Positions 1 to 9,479 are shown, numbered from the stretch's first letter. The stretch is 64,000 bases of DNA from Acetivibrio sp. MSJd-27 (GCF_018918095.1 NZ_JAHLPV010000002.1:1-64000); one strand, 5' to 3'. Numbers and translations are program-made. The notes: generated from the letters alone by a model not told the origin.

Positions 1-78
1 GCTGGCCATGTGGAAGTGGCGGGATGGGAACCATGGCACGCTGCATCGGATACTCATGTTTTTATTCCCAATAGACAC

Positions 79-118
79 AAAAACGCGTGGATTCGCTTGA
101 TGGAATCCATGCGTTTTT
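79..118 (+). terminator. Intrinsic terminator at left edge
   Basis: A 16-bp stem (79-94 with 102-118, one G-U pair) closed by a short loop and ending in a T run. It would end a plus-strand gene lying mostly outside the window. Bases 1-72 are open in all three plus-strand frames, but no recognisable protein end could be assigned. Confidence 0.7.
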
Positions 119-128
119 CGACAGGCTG

Positions 129-160
129 AAATGTCCTCCTTAAGCAGGAGGACATTTTTT
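129..160 (+). terminator. Second hairpin with T run
   Basis: A perfect 12-bp stem (129-140 with 146-157), five-base loop, then a run of T. It follows the first terminator by 10 bases and lies directly before a dispersed repeat copy. Its sequence resembles an Shine-Dalgarno/anti-Shine-Dalgarno pair (TCCTCCT/AGGAGGA). Confidence 0.6.
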
Positions 161-165
161 CATAT

Positions 166-258
166 TTCAATAAGGGCTTGTCCCGTCATTCAGCGTGGAA
201 AAGGGCACTGCACAGCAGTGCCCAAAGAGGCAGAGGACACTTTGCCGCCAGTTATAAC
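166..258 (+). repeat. Dispersed element R1, copy A
   Basis: Begins TTCAATAAGGGCTTG and ends AGTTATAAC. The middle has a 9-bp perfect hairpin (GGGCACTGC/GCAGTGCCC). Copies with the same two ends are at 17098-17196, 40146-40292 and 41605-41660, with diverged ones near 31966 and 32108. Apparent reading frames here are translated repeat, not genes. Confidence 0.8.
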
Positions 259-321
259 GTTTCATAAAGGGCTCACACCAGAACTTCATCGCTTTCCGAG
301 CAGCTCGGCATAGAAACAAGA

Positions 322-1593
322 CTATATTTTCTGAAATGCCTGCTCCAAATCATCTATAATATCCTGAATATTTTCCAGTCCCACGGACAGCCGTATCAGT
401 CCCGGAGTGATGCCCGCCGCCTTCAGCTGTTCATCCGTCAGCTGCCTGTGGGTTGAGCTTGCTGGATGCAGCACACAGGTTCGTATATCGGCAACGTGAA
501 CCACGTTGGATGCAAGCTTCAGGTTGTCAAGAAACCGAACCGCATTCTCCCGGCTTCCCCTTAAAGAGAAAGAGATGACGCCGCTGCAGCCCTTAGGCAC
601 ATATTTCTGATATAAAGTATGATATTTGTTATCCTTCAGAGCGGGGTAATTCACAAATTCAATTTTCTCCTGGGCAGCCAAATATTGCGCCACTTTCAGA
701 GCATTTTCACAATGTCTCTCCATTCGAACCGCCAAAGTTTCCAGTCCAAGATTGAGCAGGAATGCGGCATTTGCAGAAGGATATGTGCCAAAATCACGCG
801 TAAGCTGTACCCGTGCCTTGGTAATATATGCGGCTTTCCCGAAATCCCTGGTGTATATCACACCATGGTAACTCTCATCGGGTTCTGTATATTCAGGAAA
901 TTTCCCGTTTGTCCAGTCAAAATTTCCGCTGTCGACGATAACTCCGCCGACCTGAACTGCATGACCATCCATATATTTTGTGGTGGAATGAATCACAATG
1001 TCCGCACCAAATGCAATTGGGCGGCATAGAATTGGCGTCGCAAACGTATTGTCTACGATGAGAGGCACATTGTTTTTATGGGCGATTTTCGCGAATTTCT
1101 CAATATCAAAAATAGCAATTGCCGGATTTGCGATCGTTTCCCCAAACACTGCTTTGGTATTTTCACGGAATGCTTTCTGGATTTCTTCCTCGTCCGCATC
1201 CGGATCTACAAAGGTACATTCAATCCCAAATTTTTTTAAAGTGACTGCAAACAGGTTGATGGTTCCCCCGTATATCGTCGCGGCGCTGATAAAATGATCA
1301 CCTGCTTTCATAATATTCAAAATGGAAAGCAGAGAGGCCGCTTGCCCTGAGGTTGTACACAAAGCCCCAACACCGCCCTCCAAAGCGGCAATTTTCTTCT
1401 CTACCGCTTCAACCGTTGGATTGGAGATTCTTGAATACATATGTCCTTCTACGGATAAGTCAAACAATTTTCCAATATGTTCTGTGGAATCATATTTGTA
1501 AGTTGTGCTCTGGTAAATAGGCAGAACTCTAGTCTCCCCGTTTTTTGGTTCATAGCCTTCATGAAGACATTGGGTTTCTATTCTCATCGTCAT
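322..1593 (-). CDS. metY: O-acetylhomoserine sulfhydrylase (MetY type)
   Basis: A 423-residue PLP enzyme of the Cys/Met metabolism family, the usual length for O-acetylhomoserine aminocarboxypropyltransferase. It would make homocysteine from O-acetylhomoserine and sulfide in the cytoplasm. The motif HSTTKYMDGH near residue 206 has the PLP-binding lysine, and SRISNPT near 54-60 is also typical. The start reads ATG-ACG-ATG after AAGAAGGGATCG; the second ATG (1587) has the better spacing and is equally possible. A consensus promoter lies 137 bases upstream. Close relatives (cystathionine gamma-synthase or lyase) cannot be fully excluded, but the N-terminus fits MetY best. Confidence 0.9.
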   Translation of the reverse strand: MTMRIETQCLHEGYEPKNGETRVLPIYQSTTYKYDSTEHIGKLFDLSVEGHMYSRISNPTVEAVEKKIAALEGGVGALCTTSGQAASLLSILNIMKAGDHFISAATIYGGTINLFAVTLKKFGIECTFVDPDADEEEIQKAFRENTKAVFGETIANPAIAIFDIEKFAKIAHKNNVPLIVDNTFATPILCRPIAFGADIVIHSTTKYMDGHAVQVGGVIVDSGNFDWTNGKFPEYTEPDESYHGVIYTRDFGKAAYITKARVQLTRDFGTYPSANAAFLLNLGLETLAVRMERHCENALKVAQYLAAQEKIEFVNYPALKDNKYHTLYQKYVPKGCSGVISFSLRGSRENAVRFLDNLKLASNVVHVADIRTCVLHPASSTHRQLTDEQLKAAGITPGLIRLSVGLENIQDIIDDLEQAFQKI

Positions 1594-1729
1594 CGATCCC
1601 TTCTTTATTCTAAGTTATTTCATAAGAAACATTGCTCTGAAATAAAGCCATTCAGCATAAAACGCATTCCCGCTGAAAAAATGATTCCCACCGTGTGAAC
1701 AGGCAGGTGAGCATCTTGCTTTTATTACC

Positions 1730-1758
1730 ATGATACCACATATGAAATCCCAAGTCAA
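1730..1758 (-). promoter_or_regulatory. Promoter of metY
   Basis: On the minus strand TTGACT, 17 bases, TATCAT. The transcript would have a leader of about 130 nt. The leader was checked for SAM-I (S-box), SAM-II and T-box signatures and none was recognised. Confidence 0.6.
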
Positions 1759-1805
1759 TAAACCGACTCTTCCTGTTTTGAAACCAAACTGTAATGAAAA
1801 ATCAG

Positions 1806-1834
1806 TTTACATTATTTATCAATTGTTGTATAAT
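1806..1834 (+). promoter_or_regulatory. Promoter of secreted M3 peptidase
   Basis: TTTACA, 17 bases, TATAAT, about 150 bases before the start codon. It is divergent from the metY promoter; together they explain the 387-base gap between the two genes. Confidence 0.65.
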
Positions 1835-1980
1835 GGAATCAAGATTATCCCCGCATCAAAAAGAATGGATTTCCCCCAATATTTCCAGATGGTGCTTTTA
1901 ACGCCGGAAAATTAGCTCTTTACACAGATGGAAAATCTTTTTTGTTTTGTTTTACCAATCGATGAAAAGGAGATGGATTT

Positions 1981-4164
1981 ATGAAAAAGCAAACACTCGC
2001 TTTACTACTTTGCCTTATCCTGATACTATGCCCGTTTTCTTTTGTAAATGCGGAGACCGGCGAACAGGATTGGAGCAAATACACTTGGGATTTAACCGAG
2101 TTTTTTTCTTCTAATGAAGCGTTTCTCCAGACCTGTAGCAGTATGCAGGAAGGGATTGTATTTTTGAACAGCTGCAAAGGCAAGCTACATAATCCGGACG
2201 TTTTTATTCAATTCAACAATACGCTTGACGAAGTATACGAGAAGCTTTTAGATGTATACTACTATGCATCTCTTTCCTTCCAAAAAAATTATACTTCCAG
2301 CGAGGCCACCGCATCTTACGTAAAAGCCAATGATATATATAATAGTTTTTTTGCCGCTTACCGGATGTTCAACAATGAAATCGCGACGATGGATGATGCA
2401 AAGTTTTCCAGTCTGCTGTCCGACCGCCGTTTTGCCATGATGGCTTCCACTCTGAAATCCATTCGGGAAGATCCGGAAAATGCGGATTATAATGATGATA
2501 AAAAATTAATTTCCGAGTTAAACACAATCAGCGATTTTGAAAGCGTATACAGCACACTAAAAGATGGAGAACTAGGCGCTGCTTCCATTTTGGACGAGGA
2601 GGGAACCCTCGTTCCCTCAAGTGAAAAATATCTGTTCAGTTCAGTGGAATCCGTCCGCAGGGATGCGGTGGATGCCCTCAATTATCCCTATCTATCTAAG
2701 CAGAATACGTTTGCCTCCCTGTACGATAAACATGTGCGGCAGAGTCTGACGAACAATAAGTATGAAGGCTATGATTCTACTCTAAGCGCACAGCTTGAAA
2801 ATTATCAGGTTTCCCGCAAAGCTTATGACCTGCTCATGTCAAATACAATGAATAATCTCACTGTTATCAACGAGAAATATGACATACAGCGGAAAGCTCT
2901 GGGATACGAAAAGCTGGAGTCGTACAATATGTATCAGAATTATCTCCCCTCCTCCCAAAAAATTTATACGATGGAGGAAGCCAGACGCGATATCATCGCC
3001 GCGGCACAGCCTTTGGGAGAGGAGTATATCTCCGTGCTGAACAAGGCTTTTGATGAACACTGGATCGACGCCAAGCCGGGCAACGGAAAGTACAGCGGCG
3101 GCTTTACTATGCCTACCACCAAGCATCCTTTTATTTTAGTCAACTTTACCGGAACACTGAGCGATGTAGGAGATTTAGCCCACGAGCTCGGGCATGCTGT
3201 ACATATGTACCTGTCCGCCCAAAACCAGCCTCCCCAATATCAGAATGCCCCCTATGTGTCTTCGGAAATCGCCTCCACCACCAATGAGACTTTATATTAT
3301 CAATATAAACTGAAACAGGCAAAGGACGACGACGAAATTTTATATTATACCGCACAGATGGAAAGTTATATGTTCGGCTATGGCATCGAAGTGATGAAAC
3401 AGGCAAAGATCGAGGAAATCGCACAGGATGCTGTTTTGAACGGAGAAGTACTGACCGCTGACTTTATGAACAAAACAACAATGGATGTGTTAAAACAATT
3501 TTATGGTCCGGCTGTTAACGTAGCCGAAAGCTCCAAGATATATTGGGCGAAAATCCCCCATTATTACAGTGATTTTTATGTGTTCAACTATGCAATGTCC
3601 TATACCGCGACAAATATGGTGGTAAAGGATATCAACGCAGGCAAAGCCTCCCGGTTTCTCAGTTTCCTAAAAGCCGGCTCCTCCAAAGACGCTTTGGAGC
3701 TGATTAAAGAAATGGGAATCGATATGGAGAGCGAAACGCCATATAAAACACTGTATCAGGATTACCGCAGTTATCTGGAAAAGGAGAGAGAATTGCTTTG
3801 CAAAAACGGTCAGCAGATGAGCGATGACGGCAGCATTCAGGTCGTTTACAAAGGAAATCTGATAAATTTTGAAAACAAACCGATTTCCATCGATTATGTT
3901 ACCTTGGTCGATGCGGAAGCGCTGCTCCGGCAGATAGGACTTGCCGTTTCAATGGAGAACGGTCTTACCGCGTCCGCTGATGGCACGGAGCTTCGCTTTC
4001 AGGAAGGCCAGCAGAACGCGTCAGTAAACGGCGTAAACGTACCCATGCAGCTTGCAGCGCAGACAGTAAATAACAAATTGTTTGTTCCCATTCGTTTTAT
4101 CGCGGATCAGCTAGGTCTCTCGATTTCCTATAATGAACGGACAAAAACAGTGGTCTTAAAATAA
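1981..4164 (+). CDS. Secreted M3-family oligoendopeptidase with C-terminal stalk domain
   Basis: A 727-residue zinc peptidase of the PepF/M3 family. The HELGH motif is at residues 401-405 and the third ligand Glu at about 429 in SEIASTTNE. Unlike cytoplasmic PepF (about 600 residues), it starts with a lipophilic signal peptide (residues 1-24, ending VNA) and has an extra C-terminal domain from about 618 to 727 that matches the stalk or copper-amine-oxidase-N-like repeat (note FVPIRFIADQLG). It should act outside the membrane on peptides. The start is set by AAAGGAG eight bases upstream. It is monocistronic, with its own promoter and a terminator at 4188. The substrate is unknown. Confidence 0.88.
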   Translation: MKKQTLALLLCLILILCPFSFVNAETGEQDWSKYTWDLTEFFSSNEAFLQTCSSMQEGIVFLNSCKGKLHNPDVFIQFNNTLDEVYEKLLDVYYYASLSFQKNYTSSEATASYVKANDIYNSFFAAYRMFNNEIATMDDAKFSSLLSDRRFAMMASTLKSIREDPENADYNDDKKLISELNTISDFESVYSTLKDGELGAASILDEEGTLVPSSEKYLFSSVESVRRDAVDALNYPYLSKQNTFASLYDKHVRQSLTNNKYEGYDSTLSAQLENYQVSRKAYDLLMSNTMNNLTVINEKYDIQRKALGYEKLESYNMYQNYLPSSQKIYTMEEARRDIIAAAQPLGEEYISVLNKAFDEHWIDAKPGNGKYSGGFTMPTTKHPFILVNFTGTLSDVGDLAHELGHAVHMYLSAQNQPPQYQNAPYVSSEIASTTNETLYYQYKLKQAKDDDEILYYTAQMESYMFGYGIEVMKQAKIEEIAQDAVLNGEVLTADFMNKTTMDVLKQFYGPAVNVAESSKIYWAKIPHYYSDFYVFNYAMSYTATNMVVKDINAGKASRFLSFLKAGSSKDALELIKEMGIDMESETPYKTLYQDYRSYLEKERELLCKNGQQMSDDGSIQVVYKGNLINFENKPISIDYVTLVDAEALLRQIGLAVSMENGLTASADGTELRFQEGQQNASVNGVNVPMQLAAQTVNNKLFVPIRFIADQLGLSISYNERTKTVVLK

Positions 4165-4187
4165 TTCTGAATAATGGATTGAAGAGA

Positions 4188-4227
4188 GAAAGCTCTTTCG
4201 CATCATTTTTATGCGGAAGAGCTTTTC
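4188..4227 (+). terminator. Terminator after M3 peptidase
   Basis: Stem GAAAGCTCTTTCGCAT with ATGCGGAAGAGCTTTTC, A/T-rich loop, T-rich tail. It may also serve the convergent acetyltransferase gene. Confidence 0.75.
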
Positions 4228-4257
4228 TGTTTCTGTTAGACATTAGAGACTCAATTT

Positions 4258-4758
4258 TTAAATCTCCTGCTCCATAATATAATCATCCATAAAAAATCCA
4301 TCGCCGATATCTGCTTTCACTTCGTCCACCTTGCGGAAGCCCATCTTCTCATAGACTGCAATGGAATTTTTATTGTTTTTGTTGACCGTCAAGTAAATGC
4401 TTTTTAACCCTGCCTCCTCCGCAATATCCAAAATGTCCCGCAGCATCACTGTGGCGATACCTTTCCCGCGGTGTTCCTTGTCTATATATACTTTGCTCAG
4501 AAAAATTTTGCTCTTCTCCGGTTCTTTTTTCACAGCATAGTATCCCACGGGCTTTTCATTCCATAAAGCAATTTTATAGATGGTCCCCTGCTCTATTTGC
4601 TCAGAAATTGCATCCTGGCTCTGAAACTTATTGACCATATAATGAACCTGCTTGGCCCCAATCAGCCTGTCATAATGTCTATGCCATATCTCCTTTGCCA
4701 ACGCTGCAACCGTCACAATATCTTCCTGGGTTTCCGCCTGTTTTAATAAAACTGCCAT
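4258..4758 (-). CDS. GNAT-family N-acetyltransferase
   Basis: A 166-residue GNAT acyltransferase using acetyl-CoA. The acetyl-CoA loop is visible as HRGKGIATVML, followed by NKNNKNSIAVYEKMGF, the usual C-terminal signature. The open frame extends upstream by 29 codons to base 4845, but AGGAGG lies seven bases before the ATG at 4758, so that start is used. It follows dtd after 87 bases and is probably the last gene of the recJ-relA-dtd transcript. The substrate cannot be told; similar proteins act on small amines or on ribosomal proteins. Confidence 0.82.
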   Translation of the reverse strand: MAVLLKQAETQEDIVTVAALAKEIWHRHYDRLIGAKQVHYMVNKFQSQDAISEQIEQGTIYKIALWNEKPVGYYAVKKEPEKSKIFLSKVYIDKEHRGKGIATVMLRDILDIAEEAGLKSIYLTVNKNNKNSIAVYEKMGFRKVDEVKADIGDGFFMDDYIMEQEI

Positions 4759-4845
4759 TTTGAGTCCTCCTCGTTTTCCTATGAAACAATAACGCTGTAT
4801 TGTTCTTTTCAATTTCCTGAGATACAAAATTTTTGGTTCCGCCAT

Positions 4846-5298
4846 TCACATTATTTCATCAGAGTCAAGAACAATTGTAACCGGTCCATCATTGACCAGT
4901 TCAACCTTCATGTCAGCACCGAACTGTCCGGTCTGTATTTTTCCCGGAAGCAAATGTTCCAAGTACTTTATCATATTTTCATACATCTGTTCTGCAAAAG
5001 CAGGAGAACCTGCTTTGATAAAACTGGGCCTGCGGCCTTTTTTGCAGTCGGCATATAACGTAAACTGTGAAATCAGAAGGATTTCACCTCCGACATCCAA
5101 AAGAGAACGGTTCATTTTTCCGGCTTCATCCTCAAAAATTCGAAGATTTATCATCTTTTCCGCCATATATTTCAGAATCTCTTCCGTGTCCGTATCCGTA
5201 ATGCCCACAAGTGCCATATAGCCTTCGCCTATCCGTCCCTTTACTCTTTCCTCAACCGTAACGCTGGCACGGCTGACCCTTTGCAATACTATCTTCAC
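4846..5298 (-). CDS. dtd: D-aminoacyl-tRNA deacylase
   Basis: A 150-residue DTD protein that hydrolyses D-amino acids from mis-charged tRNAs. The diagnostic motifs are SQFTLYAD near residue 77 and the C-terminal NDGPVTIVLDS. The start codon is GTG with AGGA nine bases upstream. It lies 11 bases after the relA stop, so the two are surely co-transcribed; the relA-dtd order is common in Firmicutes. Confidence 0.95.
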   Translation of the reverse strand: MKIVLQRVSRASVTVEERVKGRIGEGYMALVGITDTDTEEILKYMAEKMINLRIFEDEAGKMNRSLLDVGGEILLISQFTLYADCKKGRRPSFIKAGSPAFAEQMYENMIKYLEHLLPGKIQTGQFGADMKVELVNDGPVTIVLDSDEIM

Positions 5299-5309
5299 TT
5301 CATCACATC

Positions 5310-7478
5310 CTACAGCTTTTTATTGGTTCTGGTAACACTCAATACATCCTTGATGGTTTTCACTTTGCTGATCGCCCTGGAAAGCTGATCGGAGCTTTTG
5401 ATTTCCAAAGTCAGCGTAATAAGGCACAGCGCATCCTTTGTGGTTTTTGCGTTCATTGCCCGCAGAGGGATTTTCATCTCATTAAAACAGACCGTCAAAT
5501 CCACCAAAATACCTGCCCGATCATTCGCGGTTACCAAAAGTTCTGCCTGGTATACAGCTGCCTCCGAAATGGTCCACTCCACTTCGATCAGCCTGTTGGT
5601 ATCTCCGTCGGCCTTCTCCACATCCCGGATGGACAGACAGTCTGCCCGGTGCACGGAAACCCCCCTTCCGCGGGTGATATAACCGATGATCTCATCCCCT
5701 GGAAGAGGGTTGCAACACTTGGCAAATTTCACAAGGCAATTGTCGATTCCCTTCACACGAATTCCTGTTTTGTCCGATTTCGCATGCTTTAATGGGGTTA
5801 TCATTGCTGTGATATCGGGGGAAAGCTCTTTTTTATTTTTTTTCAGGTAATCACGAACCCGGTAAACCACTTTATCTACCGAAATACCGCCGTACCCGAT
5901 GGTCGCATAGAAATCGTCCGGATGGCTGAAAGAAAATTTCTTTAACACAAATGCGTTTAGTTCTGGTTCATAGAAATCGTTCATGGTCAGATCCATTTTC
6001 TTCAGCTCTTTTTCGATCAATTCCTTCCCTTTTATAATATTAGCATCCCTGTTTTCTTTTTTAAACCAAGCGTTTATTTTGTTTTTGGCCTGGGAGGTCT
6101 TAGCGATTTTCAGCCAATCCAGACTGGGGCCGGCAGAGGTTTTTGAAGTCATAACCTCCACAATGTCCCCATTGTTCAGCTTGGTATCCAGCGTAACAAT
6201 TTTACCGTTTACCTTGGCTCCAATCATCTTCCATCCCACCGCTGTGTGGATGCTAAATGCAAAATCAATCGGAGTAGAACCAAGCGGCAGACTGATAACA
6301 TCTCCTTTCGGAGTGAAGACAAACACTTCATCCGAAAAAAGATCGATCTTCAAATTGCTGATGAACTCATATGGGCTTTCCGTATCCTTCTCCACCTCCA
6401 GCAGCTGCCGGATCCAGGCGAGCTTCGAATCCCAGTCGGTCGCCGCAGTCTTTCCCTCTTTGTATTTCCAGTGGGCAGCAATACCATATTCAGCCGTCTT
6501 ATGCATCTCATGCGTTCTTATCTGAATCTCAAAAGGCGATCCGTTGGTACCAATTAGCGTGGAGTGCAGAGACTGATACATGTTCTTCTTTGGCATTCCG
6601 ATATAGTCCTTGAACCGTCCCGGCATCGGCTTATACAGTTCATGGGCAATCCCCAAAGCGGTATAGCAGTCCTTGAGGTCATCCACAATCACTCTCACGG
6701 CAAACAAGTCATATATCTCGTCCATCGTCTTATTTTTTGAATACAGCTTCCGGTAAATACTATAGAAATGTTTTACCCTGCCTTCCACCTGTGCCTTTAA
6801 GCCGACTTCGTCAAATTTCCTTTTCAGCGTATTTTTAATCTCTTCCAATACCTCTAAACGCTCTTCCCGCTTCTGCGCAATCGCGCTGGATATCTCTTTG
6901 TACGCCACAGGATCCAGATACATCAAGGACAAGTCCTCGATCTCCCATTTAATACTGTTCATGCCCAGACGATGGGCGATGGGCGCATAAATCTCCATCG
7001 TTTCCAGCGCTTTTTCTCTTCTCTTCTCCTCCGGCATGCTCTTTATAGTGCGCAGGTTATGCAGACGGTCGGCAAGTTTGATGATGATGACGCGGATATC
7101 CTTAGCCATCGCCATAAGCATTTTGCGCAGGTTCTCCGCCTGCTGTTCTTCCTTGGAACTGTATGGAATCTGTCCCAGCTTTGTAACCCCTTCCACCAAA
7201 ATGGCAACCTCTTCGCCGAATTCTTTTTTAATATCTTCAAAGGTGTACTGGGTATCCTCGATGGTGTCATGCAGCATTGCCGCCGCAATGGCAGCATCAT
7301 CCATCCCCAGATCGCTCAAAATCAAGGCAACCTCGACGGGATGGGTAAAGAAGGGTTCCCCGGATTTCCGAAATTGCCCCTCATGTGCCTTTTTGGAAAA
7401 GTAAAACGCCTTCGTGATCAGCGCTTTGTTTATTTTTTTGTTATATTTTTCCATGTTGGAGAAAAGCTCATCCAGCAT
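5310..7478 (-). CDS. relA: Bifunctional (p)ppGpp synthetase/hydrolase (Rel/Spo family)
   Basis: A long Rel protein (722 residues from this start). Visible in order are the HD hydrolase (His at about 46, HD at 70-71 in MLHDTIED), the synthetase (GRFKDYIGMPKKNMYQSLH), TGS, the zinc-finger-like CCNPLPGDEIIGY region and a C-terminal ACT domain. It should make and remove the stringent alarmone. The frame is open to a GTG at 7550, inside recJ, but that codon has no clear ribosome site; the ATG at 7478 has GGAAG eight bases upstream and lies 25 bases after recJ, giving the normal family N-terminus. Both halves look intact. Confidence 0.95.
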   Translation of the reverse strand: MLDELFSNMEKYNKKINKALITKAFYFSKKAHEGQFRKSGEPFFTHPVEVALILSDLGMDDAAIAAAMLHDTIEDTQYTFEDIKKEFGEEVAILVEGVTKLGQIPYSSKEEQQAENLRKMLMAMAKDIRVIIIKLADRLHNLRTIKSMPEEKRREKALETMEIYAPIAHRLGMNSIKWEIEDLSLMYLDPVAYKEISSAIAQKREERLEVLEEIKNTLKRKFDEVGLKAQVEGRVKHFYSIYRKLYSKNKTMDEIYDLFAVRVIVDDLKDCYTALGIAHELYKPMPGRFKDYIGMPKKNMYQSLHSTLIGTNGSPFEIQIRTHEMHKTAEYGIAAHWKYKEGKTAATDWDSKLAWIRQLLEVEKDTESPYEFISNLKIDLFSDEVFVFTPKGDVISLPLGSTPIDFAFSIHTAVGWKMIGAKVNGKIVTLDTKLNNGDIVEVMTSKTSAGPSLDWLKIAKTSQAKNKINAWFKKENRDANIIKGKELIEKELKKMDLTMNDFYEPELNAFVLKKFSFSHPDDFYATIGYGGISVDKVVYRVRDYLKKNKKELSPDITAMITPLKHAKSDKTGIRVKGIDNCLVKFAKCCNPLPGDEIIGYITRGRGVSVHRADCLSIRDVEKADGDTNRLIEVEWTISEAAVYQAELLVTANDRAGILVDLTVCFNEMKIPLRAMNAKTTKDALCLITLTLEIKSSDQLSRAISKVKTIKDVLSVTRTNKKL

Positions 7479-7503
7479 TTTTTTATCTTCCGAAAACCCC
7501 TCA

Positions 7504-9201
7504 CTATGAGAGCCGGATATCCTTGATTCTGATTGAAAAATATTTCTCACCTCGAAACTCGTTGATATAGATATTTCCTGCGACCGAAACTTGATCCCCT
7601 TTTTTCAGCACGGTGCTGTATCTTCCCATAGAGAATCCGACCGCATCGATATATTTATCACGCTGACAGAGGGATAGTTTTAGATGCTTGCCCTCCTTAA
7701 ACGCAAAATTCTTTACAATTTTCGCTTTCCGAACCAAAAAATTAGGCTGTGCATTTCCCATTCCAAAAGGCTCCAGCATTTTCAGTTCCTCCACCAGCTG
7801 CTGTGTCATGTCGCTGTCATGAATTTCTCCATCCAGCGGAACCTGCTGTATCAGTACTTCAGCGGAAACATGCTCTTTGCAGTAAGCCTCCAAAGCCTGC
7901 TGAAACGCTTCAAATTTTTCACTCTGAAGGGTAAGGCCCGCGGCCAGCTCGTGTCCTCCAAACCGCTCAATATAGGGACTGACCGCATAGAGTGCATCAT
8001 AGATGTTAAACCCTTTCACACTCCGGGCGGATCCCTTTAAAGTGCCATTTTCCTCGGTAAACAGGATGCACGGTTTATAGTATTCCTCCGTCAGCCTGGA
8101 TGCGACAATGCCGATTACTCCATGATGCCAGCCACTGTGACTCAGTATAATTATGTTGTGCGATAAAATAGATTTGTCGTCTCGAATGATAGCCTGCGCC
8201 TCTTCAAAAATCTGCTGTTCAATCTCTTTTCTAAGTTGATTCTGTTCATCCAGCATATCCGCGATATCCTTTGCTTCCTGTATATCGCCGGAGGTAAACA
8301 GTCTCACCCCCATATCGGCATTTCCTATCCTTCCCGCCGCATTGATTCTAGGCGCCAGCTGAAACCCCAGTGTCCCGGAAGTGATTTCTTTCTCCGCAAA
8401 CCCGGCTACCTGCAAAAGTGCCTGAATCCCAAGATTTTTCTCCTTCTTCATATTCTTGATTCCATAGAACACCGTAACCCTGTTTTCATCTTTTAGCGGC
8501 ACAATATCCGCCACTGTCCCCAAAGCTGCCAGTGCCCCATACTGTTCCATCAAAACGGGGAGATTTTCCATTCCCATAAGCGCCTGAACCAATTTAAATG
8601 CTACACCGACACCTGCCAAATCCTGAAATGGGTAGGAACAGCCTGGTTGTTTGGGATTGATTACAGCCAGCGCCGCCGGAATTTTGCCGGGACATTTATG
8701 GTGATCCGTTATGATTGTGTCAATCCCAAGTTCTTTTCCCAAGCGAACCTCGTCGATTGCCGTAATTCCGCAATCTACCGTAATAATCAAAGAAACTCCC
8801 TGCTCCCCTAATCGCCGGACTGCATCTGCATTGACCCCATATCCCTCTTTGCTCCGATCCGGGATAAAATAAATGACATCCGCTTTCATCTCTTTTAACG
8901 CCAGATATAACACGGAAACACTGGTAATGCCGTCCACATCATAATCGCCGTATACAGCCACTGTTTCTTTCTGCTCTATGGCCTTCCGAATCCGGCGCAC
9001 TGCCTTATCCATATCCTTCAAAAGATAAGGATCGTGAAAACGGCAAATGTCCGGACGGATAAACGCGTTCATTTCCTCTTTCGACTTCAGTCCTCTGTTC
9101 ATCATCACCTTAACGACTAACGGGTTTAAGGACAATTCTCTGGACAGATATTCAATTGTCTCTTTGTCCTGGTTTTTCAAAATCCAGCGCTTTTTGTTCA
9201 T
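7504..9201 (-). CDS. recJ: Single-stranded-DNA-specific exonuclease RecJ
   Basis: A 565-residue DHH-family 5'-3' exonuclease for recombination and repair. Motif I DYDVDG (Asp 86, 88, 90), Asp 143 in VDCG and the DHH triad at 166-168 are all present. The DHHA1 domain follows, including GGHELAAG, then the OB fold. The ATG follows GGTGGA at six bases. It is the first gene of a recJ-relA-dtd operon whose promoter lies in a repeat at 9234-9262. Confidence 0.95.
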   Translation of the reverse strand: MNKKRWILKNQDKETIEYLSRELSLNPLVVKVMMNRGLKSKEEMNAFIRPDICRFHDPYLLKDMDKAVRRIRKAIEQKETVAVYGDYDVDGITSVSVLYLALKEMKADVIYFIPDRSKEGYGVNADAVRRLGEQGVSLIITVDCGITAIDEVRLGKELGIDTIITDHHKCPGKIPAALAVINPKQPGCSYPFQDLAGVGVAFKLVQALMGMENLPVLMEQYGALAALGTVADIVPLKDENRVTVFYGIKNMKKEKNLGIQALLQVAGFAEKEITSGTLGFQLAPRINAAGRIGNADMGVRLFTSGDIQEAKDIADMLDEQNQLRKEIEQQIFEEAQAIIRDDKSILSHNIIILSHSGWHHGVIGIVASRLTEEYYKPCILFTEENGTLKGSARSVKGFNIYDALYAVSPYIERFGGHELAAGLTLQSEKFEAFQQALEAYCKEHVSAEVLIQQVPLDGEIHDSDMTQQLVEELKMLEPFGMGNAQPNFLVRKAKIVKNFAFKEGKHLKLSLCQRDKYIDAVGFSMGRYSTVLKKGDQVSVAGNIYINEFRGEKYFSIRIKDIRLS

Positions 9202-9232
9202 AACTGTTCCACCAAATTTATTTTCTTAATTT

Positions 9233-9312
9233 TATTATAACAAGATAAAAACGCTTTTGCAAGGAAAAAGCCCCCTGAAAAAGCGTTTCAACCTTGCGAA
9301 GAAGAGAATATT
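9233..9312 (-). repeat. Repeat R2, copy 1 (carries a promoter)
   Basis: About 80 bases, starting TTATTATAACAAGATAAAA and containing CTTTTGCAAGG and GCGTTTCA. A homologous block is at 39421-39502. On the minus strand it reads TTGCAA, 17 bases, TATAAT (9234-9262), placed correctly to drive recJ. A shorter similar stretch, GTTATAACAAAATAG, recurs at 9472-9486. Confidence 0.7.
9234..9262 (-). promoter_or_regulatory. Promoter of recJ-relA operon
   Basis: TTGCAA, 17 bases, TATAAT on the minus strand, with an extended -10 (TGT before TATAAT). The predicted start of transcription is about 25 bases before the recJ start codon, leaving room for its ribosome site. Confidence 0.65.
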
Positions 9313-9439
9313 TTTCTTCTGTCTGCTCATAAATTGGCACCAGACCACTATATAGCAATACCAAGACGCATTGTTTCAAGGGTGTCAAGGGTTTTAGCTG
9401 GAGATTTGCATACGAATTTACTGCCCGTCCCTTGACAGG

Positions 9440-9479
9440 TTCTTGCGGAGGCAGGAGGACATTTCTAGCGAGGTTATAA
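9440..9479 (+). repeat. Partial R1-like end
   Basis: Reads GAGGACATTTCTAGCGAGG then TTATAAC, resembling the right end of R1 copies (GACATNTTG..GTTATAAC), most closely the diverged copies at 31966 and 32108. No matching left end is seen. The rest of the gap 9202-9655 holds the R2 repeat and the murQ promoter; the 91-codon open frame across it is translated repeat. Confidence 0.45.

Noticed and set aside
1-72. Open frames at the left edge as a gene 3' end
   Set aside because: All three plus frames are open and none gives a recognisable C-terminus, so only the following terminator is reported.
131-313. 60-codon frame
   Set aside because: It is translated R1 repeat; the same peptide (RPVIQRG) appears in copy B near 17.1 kb.
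1594-1729. SAM riboswitch before metY
   Set aside because: The 130-nt leader lacks S-box, SAM-II and T-box conserved blocks.
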